A DNA stretch of 64,000 bases from an uncultured Flavobacteriaceae bacterium. GTDB lineage: Bacteria; Bacteroidota; Bacteroidia; Flavobacteriales; Flavobacteriaceae. The notes under the pieces are model-generated. The model made no database searches. It saw only the letters and a program-made list of their open reading frames with translations, and had not been told where the DNA came from. Shown piece by piece: positions 48,626-58,120 of the stretch. Made by a program: the position numbers and the translations under genes. Where the stretch lies: NCBI GenBank assembly GCA_937901915.1, contig CALGUD010000151.1, forward strand, positions 19,010 through 83,009, in the 5' to 3' direction. The first letter of the stretch is position 1. Every line of letters starts with the position of its first letter.

Positions 48626-50452
48626 ATGTTGAGTATTACCGATGTGCTGATTATAGCACTTTATCTCGTTATCATTGTTATTATAGGCCTGGTGCTAAGA
48701 AAAAGAGCTCAAAGGAGCAAAGATGATTATCTCCTTGGAGGAAAATCCATTCCCTGGTACCTGCTGGGGTTATCCAATGCATCGGGAATGTTTGACATTT
48801 CCGGGACAATCTGGCTTGTAACCTTAATGTTTGTTTATGGTATAAAAAGCGCATGGATACCATGGCTGTGGCCGGTATTTAATCAAATATTCTTAATGGT
48901 ATTCTTGTCTAAATGGCTCCGGCGTTCAAATGCTACCACTGGAGCTGAGTGGATTCAAACCCGGTTTGGGTTTAAAAAGGGTGCTAAACTGTCACATATA
49001 ATTGTAGTTGTTTTTGCATTGATTATGTGTTTGGGGTATCTGGCTTATGGGTTTATCGGATTGGGTAAATTCATTGAGATATTTGCCCCGTGGGAAGTAG
49101 TAGGTAATTACATTCCTTTTCATGTCTCCGCTGAATATGTACCACATTTTTATGGAATAATTTTTACGCTCTTTGCTGTATTTTATTCATTATTGGGAGG
49201 TATGTCCGGAATTGTATGGGCGGATGTGGTTCAGTTTGCAATCATGACCGTAGCGGCATTAATAATAGGATATCTTGGCTTTCAGGCAGTAGGTGATAAT
49301 ATTTTAAATGTACCTGAAGGATGGATGTCACCCACTTTTGGTTGGACTTTAGATCTTGATTGGAGTGAAATTATACCGGAAGTAAATGACAAAATCAAAA
49401 GTGATAAATTTGGTCTGTTTACCATTTTCTTTATGATGATGGTCTTTAAAGGTGTGCTGGTTAGTATTGCCGGCCCAGCACCTACATACGATATGCAAAA
49501 AATATTGTCTACAAAATCTCCGGCGGAAGCTTCAAAAATGAGTGGTTTTGTTTCTGTTATCTTAATGCCTATCAGATATTTAATGATAGCCGGTTTTGCT
49601 GCTTTGGCTTTAATATATTATGAAGATTTGAACTTACATAACTCAACCGGTAACGTAGATCTTGAATTAATATTACCAACAGCCATTAAAGAATTTGTAC
49701 CCGTTGGTTTATTAGGACTTTTATTGGCAGGTTTAATATCTGCCTTCATGTCAACCTTTGCAGGGACTTTAAATGCTGCTCAGGCTTATCTGGTAAATGA
49801 TATATATTTAAAATATAAAAACCCTACTGCATCATCTATTCAGATTAAAGGTATGAATTACACCACAGGTTTAATAGTGGTGGTAGTAAGTATCATTTTA
49901 GGGATATTTGCCGAAGATGTAAATTCCATATTGCAGTGGATAGTTTCTGTATTGTATGGAAGTTATGTAGCAGCGAACGTTTTAAAATGGTATTGGTGGC
50001 GATTTAACGGTGAAGGATTTTTCTGGGGAATGGTTGCCGGGTTAGTTTCGGCAGGTATAGTTCCGGAACTCTATCCGGATGTATTGGGCTTATATTTATT
50101 CCCGGTAATTCTATTATTTTCCATTATTGGGTCTATTGTGGGTACATATGCAGCCCCACCAACAAATGAAGAAGTTTTAAAAGCATTTTATAAGAATGTC
50201 AGGCCATGGGGTTTCTGGAAACCAATTCATGACAAAGTTGTTGCCGATGATCCCGGTTTTGAAGGAAATAAAGATTTTTGGAGCGATATGCTTAATGTAA
50301 CAGTGGGGATTGTGGCACAAACAACATTGGTGGTTTTACCTATGTATTTAATTTTCAGGCAAGATGTGCCCGTATATATATCCTTGATTATTCTTGTGGG
50401 ATGTGCAATAATACTCAAGAAAAATTGGTGGGATAAATTGGAGAATAATTAA
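48626..50452 (+). CDS. Sodium/solute symporter (SSS family), probable mannoside importer
   Basis: A 608-residue inner-membrane transporter with about 13-14 hydrophobic segments. SSS hallmarks: KDDYLLGGKSIPWYLLGLSNASGMFDISG near the N-terminus, YSLLGGMSGIVWADVVQF in the middle, and LLGLLLAGLISAFMSTFAGTLNAAQAYLVNDIY (Na+ site region), quoted as landmarks. It probably brings the oligosaccharide or disaccharide released in the periplasm into the cytoplasm, where GH130 acts. It begins the symporter-GH130 operon under the 21-base shared site. Confidence 0.92.
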   Translation: MLSITDVLIIALYLVIIVIIGLVLRKRAQRSKDDYLLGGKSIPWYLLGLSNASGMFDISGTIWLVTLMFVYGIKSAWIPWLWPVFNQIFLMVFLSKWLRRSNATTGAEWIQTRFGFKKGAKLSHIIVVVFALIMCLGYLAYGFIGLGKFIEIFAPWEVVGNYIPFHVSAEYVPHFYGIIFTLFAVFYSLLGGMSGIVWADVVQFAIMTVAALIIGYLGFQAVGDNILNVPEGWMSPTFGWTLDLDWSEIIPEVNDKIKSDKFGLFTIFFMMMVFKGVLVSIAGPAPTYDMQKILSTKSPAEASKMSGFVSVILMPIRYLMIAGFAALALIYYEDLNLHNSTGNVDLELILPTAIKEFVPVGLLGLLLAGLISAFMSTFAGTLNAAQAYLVNDIYLKYKNPTASSIQIKGMNYTTGLIVVVVSIILGIFAEDVNSILQWIVSVLYGSYVAANVLKWYWWRFNGEGFFWGMVAGLVSAGIVPELYPDVLGLYLFPVILLFSIIGSIVGTYAAPPTNEEVLKAFYKNVRPWGFWKPIHDKVVADDPGFEGNKDFWSDMLNVTVGIVAQTTLVVLPMYLIFRQDVPVYISLIILVGCAIILKKNWWDKLENN

Positions 50453-50473
50453 CATAAAAGATAGAATTTATAA

Positions 50474-51670
50474 ATGAGTGATACGAAGTCAATAGATTCA
50501 ATTACAAAGATTCATAATCATGAATCATTGATGCGATTTTATAAAAAAGTTATAGAAAAAGATAATGAACCTTATGAACATAACAATGGCATTTATGTGA
50601 GATATAAAAATCCAATTATAACCCATGAACATGCCCCTGTTCATTGGCGTTATGATTTAAATGCCGAAACCAATCCCAACGGCCTCGAAAGAATCGGGAT
50701 TAATGCAACATTTAACGCCGGGGCAATAAAGTGGAAAAACAAATACATTTTGGCCGTCAGGGTTGAAGGCAATGACCGGAAATCTTTTTTTGCCATAGCA
50801 GAAAGCCCCAACGGTATTGACCACTTTGAGTTTTGGGATAAACCGATTGTTATACCCCAACTTTCTGACCCAGATACCAATGTATATGATATGCGCCTTA
50901 CTGAACATGAAGACGGTTGGATTTATGGAGTTTTTTGTACAGAAAGAAAAGACCCGAATGCTCCTGTTAATGATACGAGTGCAGCGGTTGCTAATGCCGG
51001 GATTGTAAGGACTAAGGATCTGGTGAATTGGGAACGATTGCCGGATTTGGTTTCTAACACAGGGCAACAACGAAATGTAGTACTGCATCCGGAGTTTGTA
51101 AATGGAAAATATGCATTGTACACACGCCCGCAGGATGGTTTTATTGATGTCGGTGGCGGTGGTGGTATTGGTCTTGGTTATGTAAATGACATGACAAACC
51201 CCATTGTAGAAAATGAAAGGATAATTAATAATAAAGTATACCATACCGTTTTTGAACTTAAAAACGGCTTAGGCCCAGCCCCCTTAAAAACAGAAAAAGG
51301 ATGGTTGCATTTAGCTCATGGGGTTAGAAATACAGCGGGAGGTTTACGATATGTGTTGTATATGTTTATGACAGATTTAAATGATATATCCAAAGTAAAC
51401 CACCAACCTGCGGGGTACTTTATGGCTCCGGACTATTACGAAACTGTGGGTGATGTACCCAATGTTTTATTTGCTAACGGATGGATTTGTGATAAGGACG
51501 GAACTGTGTTTATTTACTATGCATCGTCAGATACCAGAATGCATGTATCAACCTCTACAATTGACAAATTGGTAGATTACGTAATAAATTCACCGGAGGA
51601 TGAATTCACTTCAACAAGTTCTGTAAATAACATCATAAACTTAATAGGAAAAAATAAGGGTTTATATTAA
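50474..51670 (+). CDS. GH130 beta-mannoside phosphorylase, mannosylglucose phosphorylase type
   Basis: A cytoplasmic 398-residue enzyme without signal peptide. It cleaves beta-1,4-mannosides with phosphate to give mannose 1-phosphate. GH130 motifs: [65 protein letters not shown] (Asp139, catalytic acid in the family) and [25 protein letters not shown], given as landmarks. Overall it resembles subfamily 1 enzymes that act on 4-O-beta-mannosylglucose, but mannobiose is possible. It is 21 bases after the symporter. Confidence 0.9.
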   Translation: MSDTKSIDSITKIHNHESLMRFYKKVIEKDNEPYEHNNGIYVRYKNPIITHEHAPVHWRYDLNAETNPNGLERIGINATFNAGAIKWKNKYILAVRVEGNDRKSFFAIAESPNGIDHFEFWDKPIVIPQLSDPDTNVYDMRLTEHEDGWIYGVFCTERKDPNAPVNDTSAAVANAGIVRTKDLVNWERLPDLVSNTGQQRNVVLHPEFVNGKYALYTRPQDGFIDVGGGGGIGLGYVNDMTNPIVENERIINNKVYHTVFELKNGLGPAPLKTEKGWLHLAHGVRNTAGGLRYVLYMFMTDLNDISKVNHQPAGYFMAPDYYETVGDVPNVLFANGWICDKDGTVFIYYASSDTRMHVSTSTIDKLVDYVINSPEDEFTSTSSVNNIINLIGKNKGLY

Positions 51671-51740
51671 TTATCCCTGTTACTACAACTATCATCTGTT
51701 AGCCAGGAAAATTTTTTCTTCAAATTTAAATTATAATAAG

Positions 51741-51773
51741 GATCTCATCTTGATTAATGGTTAAGGTGAGATT
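51741..51773 (+). terminator. Weak terminator-like hairpin after GH130
   Basis: GATCTCA-T-CTT (51741-51751) pairs with AAG-G-TGAGATT (51763-51773) with two wobble pairs and an 11-base loop. The T-tail is poor. The 51671-52208 gap otherwise contains the regulatory block at 51996 and no reading frame. Confidence 0.5.
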
Positions 51774-51995
51774 CTTAACAAAGCTATAAATATTATATAT
51801 TACTGGAAGAATCTACTTCAGTAAATTACTATAACTTTTCTATATTTACAAGAAGGAATTTTTTTACGTCATTACCTTACATTTAAAAGTTTAAATAATT
51901 CATTTGTGAGAATTAAACTTTAAGCCAACGTAAAAGTTCAATGCCGAATATTATATTATCATAAAAATTGGATGAATTTGTATGGATAACATAAT

Positions 51996-52044
51996 TAAAT
52001 GATAAAATAATATTAATATCATAATTACACAGTATTTAAATTTG
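51996..52044 (+). promoter_or_regulatory. Shared activator site and -7 box before the SusC gene
   Basis: Second copy of the exact 21-base site (51996-52016), followed after 20 bases by TAAATTTG (52037-52044). SusC starts at 52209, so the leader is about 160 bases. Confidence 0.75.
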
Positions 52045-52208
52045 GATGCCTCAAATTTTGGATTTCAGACTTATTTTTTAAAAAAAATAGGGTTTGGAAT
52101 TTTGGTCATTCTTATTAGTAACTATTAAACCATAGAACAATAAGTTCTATTGTTTTTTAAGGCCACTTTATACCTACACAATTTTTTAACCTAACCAATT
52201 TAATAATT

Positions 52209-55200
52209 ATGAGTAAAACTAGATTTTTATTGCTTGCCTTTTTCTTTGCATTGGTGCGAGTTGCCTGGTCGCAAACAATATCGGTGTCCGGTACTGTTTC
52301 TGACGAAAATGGTATCACTCTGCCTGGCGTAAATGTAATAGAAAAAGGCACGTCAAACGGTATTACAACCGACATTGACGGAAATTACCAAATAAACGTC
52401 ACGCCAGACGCCACATTGGTTTTTAGTTATGTTGGGTTTTCAACCCAGGAAATCCCTGTATCCGGACGGGAAATTATTAATGTAACCCTTTTAGAAGACT
52501 TCCAGGATTTAGAAGAAGTAGTTGTAATAGGTTATGGTTCTCAGCTGAAAGAGGATATTACCGGTTCTGTATCAACAATTAAAACTGAAGACCTGGCAAC
52601 TATACCCCAGGTTAGTATTGATCAGCTTATGCAAGGACGTGCAGCAGGGGTATCTGTAACCTTAAATTCCGGACAGCCCGGAGCTTCAGTTTCTGTAAGG
52701 ATTCGTGGTGTTGGCTCTATTCAGGGCTCAAGTGAGCCTCTATATGTAATTGATGGGGTTCCCATCTCAGGAGATTCCAATAATACAGGAACAAGCGGAC
52801 GCTCCATTGCTTCGAGTAATGATCAAAACAATGATATGGCCGGTTCTGTGGGTGTAAGCCCGCTGGCCGCATTAAATCCAAATGATATAGAATCTGTTAA
52901 TATTTTAAAAGATGCTTCGGCAACAGCTATTTATGGATCACGAGGTTCTAATGGTGTTGTTATTATAACTACTAAAAGAGGGAAAACCGGTAGGGGCAAA
53001 CTCACTTACAATAGTTATGTAGGTATTCAACAACCTACTAAATTATTAGATGTTTTAGATCTTCCCGGTTATGCGAGATTGCAAAATGAAATGAATGAAA
53101 TATTTGACCTTAATGAGCAAATAGAGTTTCTTAGGCCCGAGCTTTTAGGGCCTGGTACAAACTGGCAACAGGAAATTTACCGGTCTGCTTATATGCAAAA
53201 CCACCAGCTGTCATTTTCAGGGGGTAACGAAGGAATAAATTATTATCTTTCTGCCTCTTATGTTGATCAGGAAGGGACCGTTATTGGTTCTGGATTTGAC
53301 CGTACATCAATACGTTTAAATATTGATTCAAAAATAACCGATGGTATAAGAGTTGGTGCAAATATTACTGCGAGCAGAACTAATGAAGATCTCATATTAA
53401 GTGGTAATTCCCGAGGTATAGTTTCTTTATCTCTTAGAAATAACCCTGCAGTATCGGTTTATAATCCAGATGGATCTTACGCCGGGCCAACCACACCTAA
53501 CGAGATATCCTTAGCAGTTCCAAATCCCATTGCAGAAATAAATAGCGCTACCAACACATTACGTAGAGACCGGATTTTAGGTACTTTATTTGCCGAATTT
53601 AAACTTCTGGATGGACTAACTTACCGTACAGAATTTGGTGGAGACTTTGGTAACAACCAAAACGACCGGTTTCAAAAGTCTTATTCTTACGGAGCCATAA
53701 CAGTTGATGCTAACGGATTAAACAAAAGAAGGGAAAACAATGATTTTTGGATCGTTAAAAACCTTTTAACTTATAATAAATTATTTAATGATAAACATGA
53801 TGTTACCTTCTTAGTAGGTCATGAGGCTCAGGAATCTTCCTGGGGAGGTATCATTGCAAATGGTGTTGGTTTTATTGACAATAATGTGCCAACTCTCAAT
53901 CTCTCTAATACAACGGGTGACCTTGCAGATGAATATAAAGGCAGTACAGCCCTGGAGTCGTACTTAAGCCGTTTAATATACTCTTTTGATAATAGATATA
54001 GTGTTACGGCATCCATAAGGGCTGATGGGTCTTCGAAATTTGCAACCGGTAACAAGTGGGGTTATTTCCCTTCTGTTTCTGCATCCTGGAGAATTTCAAA
54101 CGAAGCTTTTATGGATAATTTTAATACCTTCGAAAATATTAAATTATATGGAGGTTATGGTGAAGTGGGTAACCAAAACATAAGCAATTTTGCCTATGGT
54201 TCTAACTTAAATGCTGTTTCTACAGGTCTGGGAACAGGTTTTGAAATAGCAAACTTTCCAAAGCCAGATCTTCAGTGGGAAGAATCGAGACAGGTTAACT
54301 TAGGTTTAGACTTTTCCTTCCTCCAGTCAAGATTTTCATCTACAATTGAGGTGTATCGTAAGTTGTCCAGTAAATTTTTGTATCAACTGGCTTTAACCGA
54401 TTTCATTGTGGGGGGAACCGGTCCCGGATCTATTCAGGCACCATGGGTTAACCTAGGTGAAATGGAAAATAAAGGTATTGATTTTACCTTAAATTACAAT
54501 ACAATAGGAGCAGGTGATTTCTCATGGAATTCTTCTTTAACAGTTTCTCACTATAAAAATGAAGTGCTGGAATTGGTAGATGGTTTATCTATAAACGGGC
54601 AAACCGGTCTTGACGATACTAATGAGGTGTTGACCAGGACAGTAGTTGGCGAACCAATAGGTATGTTTTACGGATACCAGGTAGAAGGCATGTTCAGAAC
54701 TATGAGCGACCTGCAAAATGCACCAATCCAGTTTGGTCAGGAGGTAGGTGATGCAAGTGTAGTTGGCAGAACATGGTTAGGAGATATTAAATTTAGGGAT
54801 GTAAATGGAGATGGCGTTATTAATGGTGATGACAGAACTGTAATCGGAAATCCGCATCCGGATGTAACTTTCGGCTGGCAGAATACATTCAGGTACAAAG
54901 GCTTTGATTTAAGTGTTTTTGTTCAGGGGTCTTACGGTAATGATGTATTTAATGCTATTGGGCGTTCGCTAACAGCTACAAATTTGACTTACAGAAATCA
55001 GCTGGCTTCAGTATCTGATTATTGGTCAGTTTCTAATCCGAATGCTACACATCCAAGGTATACAAGTAATTCGACTCCAAATATTCTTATATCGGACAGA
55101 TATATTGAAGATGGATCTTATGTAAGGATTCAGAATGTACGATTGGGTTATCAAATACCGCCAGTGGTTTTTGAAAAAGTCGGGATCAGCAGAATCAATA

Positions 55201-55358
55201 TTTATGGTTCGGTTCAAAACTTATACACATTTACCAACTATTCAGGTTATGATCCTGAAGTAGGAGCGCTAAACCAGAACAATTTATTGATGGGTGTTGA
55301 TAATGGACGTTATCCTACGCCACGAACATTTACCTTAGGTTTAGATGTTGAATTTTAG
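52209..55358 (+). CDS. SusC-family TonB-dependent transporter of the mannoside locus
   Basis: A full-length 1049-residue SusC. After a signal peptide (cleavage near VAWSQ) come the carboxypeptidase-like regulatory domain (about 25-100: SGTVSDENGITLPGVNV), the TonB box EEVVVIGYG near 111, the plug (VRIRGVGSIQGSSEPLYVIDG, ATAIYGSRGSNGVVIIT) and a 22-strand barrel ending in FTLGLDVEF. It is divergent in sequence from the truncated SusC at the window start. SusD follows after 15 bases. Given GH130 and the AraC regulator, the ligand is probably a beta-mannan fragment. Confidence 0.97.
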   Translation: MSKTRFLLLAFFFALVRVAWSQTISVSGTVSDENGITLPGVNVIEKGTSNGITTDIDGNYQINVTPDATLVFSYVGFSTQEIPVSGREIINVTLLEDFQDLEEVVVIGYGSQLKEDITGSVSTIKTEDLATIPQVSIDQLMQGRAAGVSVTLNSGQPGASVSVRIRGVGSIQGSSEPLYVIDGVPISGDSNNTGTSGRSIASSNDQNNDMAGSVGVSPLAALNPNDIESVNILKDASATAIYGSRGSNGVVIITTKRGKTGRGKLTYNSYVGIQQPTKLLDVLDLPGYARLQNEMNEIFDLNEQIEFLRPELLGPGTNWQQEIYRSAYMQNHQLSFSGGNEGINYYLSASYVDQEGTVIGSGFDRTSIRLNIDSKITDGIRVGANITASRTNEDLILSGNSRGIVSLSLRNNPAVSVYNPDGSYAGPTTPNEISLAVPNPIAEINSATNTLRRDRILGTLFAEFKLLDGLTYRTEFGGDFGNNQNDRFQKSYSYGAITVDANGLNKRRENNDFWIVKNLLTYNKLFNDKHDVTFLVGHEAQESSWGGIIANGVGFIDNNVPTLNLSNTTGDLADEYKGSTALESYLSRLIYSFDNRYSVTASIRADGSSKFATGNKWGYFPSVSASWRISNEAFMDNFNTFENIKLYGGYGEVGNQNISNFAYGSNLNAVSTGLGTGFEIANFPKPDLQWEESRQVNLGLDFSFLQSRFSSTIEVYRKLSSKFLYQLALTDFIVGGTGPGSIQAPWVNLGEMENKGIDFTLNYNTIGAGDFSWNSSLTVSHYKNEVLELVDGLSINGQTGLDDTNEVLTRTVVGEPIGMFYGYQVEGMFRTMSDLQNAPIQFGQEVGDASVVGRTWLGDIKFRDVNGDGVINGDDRTVIGNPHPDVTFGWQNTFRYKGFDLSVFVQGSYGNDVFNAIGRSLTATNLTYRNQLASVSDYWSVSNPNATHPRYTSNSTPNILISDRYIEDGSYVRIQNVRLGYQIPPVVFEKVGISRINIYGSVQNLYTFTNYSGYDPEVGALNQNNLLMGVDNGRYPTPRTFTLGLDVEF

Positions 55359-55373
55359 TAAATAAAAATTAAT

Positions 55374-56960
55374 ATGATGAAAAATAATTTATTTAAAGTA
55401 AAGCTTTTATCGATGGCTATTATATTTTTAGCTATTGGTGCATGTGGTGATGATTTTTTAGATCGTCCGCCCGAAGATTCCTATAATGCAGCAGAGTTCT
55501 ATAAAACTCCCGAGCAGGTACAGGCTTCAACAAATGCCCTGTATTCCAAACCCTGGTATGATTTTGTGTCAAATGTTTCATGGTGTATAGGCGATTTGGC
55601 TGCTGGTACCGGTAGAACATGGGATCCGAGAAATCAGGATTTTGACAACTTTGCGATAACCGGCCAACACAACACATTAGGAGTAGCCTGGACATCGCTT
55701 TATGCTGTGGTTGCCCAGTCTAATGCTGTAATTAATGCAGTGCCTGAGGCGGCTTCAGGTTTAGTTTCTGATGAACTGATTAATAATGCTGTGGGTGAAG
55801 CCAGGGCCATGAGAAGCATCGCATACTTTTACCTGGTTAGAATTTTTGGTTCTGTACCTATTATAGAAGATAATACATTGTATGTTGATCAGGCATCAAT
55901 ACCCAGAAACCGGGTTTCAGATGTTTACAGATTTATGATAGAAGATCTTGAATATGCTATCGAGAATATTACTTATACTAAAGGGACTGCCCCGGGCAGG
56001 ATTTCTTCAAATGGTGCAAAAGCAATGTTGGCTAAAGTTTATTTAACCGCAGCTTCTGCAATTGATGATCCTGATGGATACATTAACGCCTATAGATATT
56101 CTGATGAAGTTATAAATTCCAATGAATTTAAATTATTAGGTGGTACCGGGGCTGATGGAACTGAAGGTAGCTATATGGATTTATTCATTACGGAAAATGA
56201 TAATAACCCTGAAAGTATTATTGCATTGCAATGGACCGGTTCCGGTGAGTATGCAGAAGGTAATGGTGTACAATCATTATACGCGCTTTCAGGTATTACC
56301 GGTTTTTCTGATGGATGGTCAGCTATCGGGCCTTCAATTGATCTACAGGAAGCGTATGAAGACCAGGATATGGACGAAAGATACCATGCAACTATTATGG
56401 ACCGTGGTGCTTTTTATGAAGAAATTAACGGTGGGTATACCGTACCGGATAATGCCAATGCACAGGGAACTTTAAAAGCCATTAAAAAATATGTAGTGGG
56501 GAACCCTTCTTCAATTGGCGGTGGTGCTCAGCAAAGTTATCCTAACAACACATACATACTTAGATATGCCGATGTTTTACTAATACATGCGGAATCTATC
56601 ATTCAAGGTGGTGGGGGAACCATAGCTGACGCTACGGAAGATGTAAACAAAATAAGAAACCGGGCAGGATTACCGGATTTAGCCGGTTTAGCAACTTTTG
56701 ATGATGTTTTTCACGAAAGAAAAATTGAGTTTGCTCTGGAAATGGAACATTGGTATGATGTTATCAGATTAGACACTGCAGATGCCTTGGAGTATCTTTC
56801 CAATGTAGAACGTGGTACGTATGATGATAGCCAGGCACCACCGGTAGTAAGTTCTAAGATGGTAACTGTTAGTGATCCGGCCAAGCTTTTATTTCCGTAT
56901 CCAACAAACGAAACTATTAATAACCCGGCTTTATTGCAAGACCCGGTTCCATATTATTAA
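55374..56960 (+). CDS. SusD/RagB-family glycan-binding lipoprotein of the mannoside locus
   Basis: The 528-residue lipoprotein has a lipobox AIGAC (Cys24) after a double Met start (55374 or 55377). SusD features: FLDRPPEDSYNAAEFYKTPEQVQASTNALY near the N-terminus, EARAMRSIAYFYLVRIFG, then the C-terminal NKIRNRAGLPDLAGL, FHERKIEFALEMEHWYDVIRLDTADAL, landmarks of the family, ending LLFPYPTNETINNPALLQDP. It is the lid partner of the preceding SusC. Confidence 0.97.
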   Translation: MMKNNLFKVKLLSMAIIFLAIGACGDDFLDRPPEDSYNAAEFYKTPEQVQASTNALYSKPWYDFVSNVSWCIGDLAAGTGRTWDPRNQDFDNFAITGQHNTLGVAWTSLYAVVAQSNAVINAVPEAASGLVSDELINNAVGEARAMRSIAYFYLVRIFGSVPIIEDNTLYVDQASIPRNRVSDVYRFMIEDLEYAIENITYTKGTAPGRISSNGAKAMLAKVYLTAASAIDDPDGYINAYRYSDEVINSNEFKLLGGTGADGTEGSYMDLFITENDNNPESIIALQWTGSGEYAEGNGVQSLYALSGITGFSDGWSAIGPSIDLQEAYEDQDMDERYHATIMDRGAFYEEINGGYTVPDNANAQGTLKAIKKYVVGNPSSIGGGAQQSYPNNTYILRYADVLLIHAESIIQGGGGTIADATEDVNKIRNRAGLPDLAGLATFDDVFHERKIEFALEMEHWYDVIRLDTADALEYLSNVERGTYDDSQAPPVVSSKMVTVSDPAKLLFPYPTNETINNPALLQDPVPYY

Positions 56961-56972
56961 TAAAAAAAGATT

Positions 56973-58091
56973 ATGAAAAAATTTAAATATTTATATAATG
57001 TATCGAAATATTCGATACTCGTATGGTCCCTGATAATGACCTTATCGTCATGCGACAATGAGTTTAACGATCCTGAAGCTCTGCATAACAGAAATCCTCA
57101 ACCACCGGTAATTACAAGTGTGGCTGAAGCAAGGGAGAATGTGTCTGTAGAGCAAGGAGTTCTTGAAAACCTTTATTACATTAAAGGGGAAAATTTAGCA
57201 TCCGTAAAATCCATTAAGTACAATGGATATGAAGCCGGGTATAATCCGGTATATGTTACTGACAATCTTATTATTTCTTCCATTCCTGAAGAAGCACCTG
57301 TTATTGGCTCTAATAAATTAAGATTAGAGACAGAGCATGGTGTGGCCGAATATGATTTTACGTTACTGACAATTACCGGTTATGAAACGGGAAATGATGG
57401 TACGGGAGACATAGTTATTATTGGTGGAGGAGATTTTACGCACCTTAAAGAAGTAGTTTTCTTTACCGGATCTGAGGAGGATGGAAATCTGGTTGAAAAT
57501 ATTGCCCAGGTGAGAGAACATGATAATGACCAAATTGTAGCTTATGTTCCGGAAGGAACCACTCAGGCCTATATTAGAGTTACCACCGATCTTGGAGCCT
57601 CTGTGGTATCCGAATCGTATGGATTTAATTATCCAATATTTGTAGATTCATTAAATCCTGACTGGACATTTGACGGCTGGTCCGGTGGCACAATTGACGA
57701 TGATCCGGCGTTAGGACAGTATTCAATTAGAGCAGATATTTCTGGTTGGGGTGGTTTGTCAATAAATACCATAGATGAAGATAAATCTTTGGGAGCTACT
57801 TTTAAAAACTATACGACATTAGTGTTTAAAGTTTATGCAACAGCACCAAACCAAAGGTTAGTTTTTGGAGTTAATCATAGTGACCAGGGAGATGGTATTC
57901 ACTGGGATGCTTCAGACAATGTTCTGCAAATCTCAAATCCTGATTTTGGTTGGGAGCCTGGAGATTGGACTCAAATAGAAATTCCTTTATCCAAAATGTT
58001 TGCTGCAGGAACAGGGCCTCAAACAATTTATAGAATCTATTTCCAGATTGAGCAAGGAACATTCTATATTGATGATATGGGCTTCCTGTAG
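56973..58091 (+). CDS. SusE-position lipoprotein with IPT/TIG domains and jelly-roll module
   Basis: A 372-residue surface lipoprotein (lipobox LSSC) likely to bind the target glycan. Residues about 40-225 look like two IPT/TIG immunoglobulin-like domains (PPVITSVAEARENV, YYIKGENLASVKSIKYNG, TITGYETGNDGTGDIVIIGGGDFTHLKEVVF). Residues about 225-372 form a jelly-roll of the type seen in the fasciclin protein next door (SIRADISGWGG, TLVFKVYATAPNQRLVFG, WTQIEIPLSKMF, FYIDDMGFL). It is 12 bases after SusD. Confidence 0.85.
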   Translation: MKKFKYLYNVSKYSILVWSLIMTLSSCDNEFNDPEALHNRNPQPPVITSVAEARENVSVEQGVLENLYYIKGENLASVKSIKYNGYEAGYNPVYVTDNLIISSIPEEAPVIGSNKLRLETEHGVAEYDFTLLTITGYETGNDGTGDIVIIGGGDFTHLKEVVFFTGSEEDGNLVENIAQVREHDNDQIVAYVPEGTTQAYIRVTTDLGASVVSESYGFNYPIFVDSLNPDWTFDGWSGGTIDDDPALGQYSIRADISGWGGLSINTIDEDKSLGATFKNYTTLVFKVYATAPNQRLVFGVNHSDQGDGIHWDASDNVLQISNPDFGWEPGDWTQIEIPLSKMFAAGTGPQTIYRIYFQIEQGTFYIDDMGFL

Positions 58092-58120
58092 TATTTAATA
58101 AAAAATAAAAGTATTAAATT

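Noticed and set aside
50657..51244. 195-residue open frame on the minus strand inside the GH130 gene
   Set aside because: It lies fully antisense to a conserved enzyme, has no recognisable motif and no promoter.
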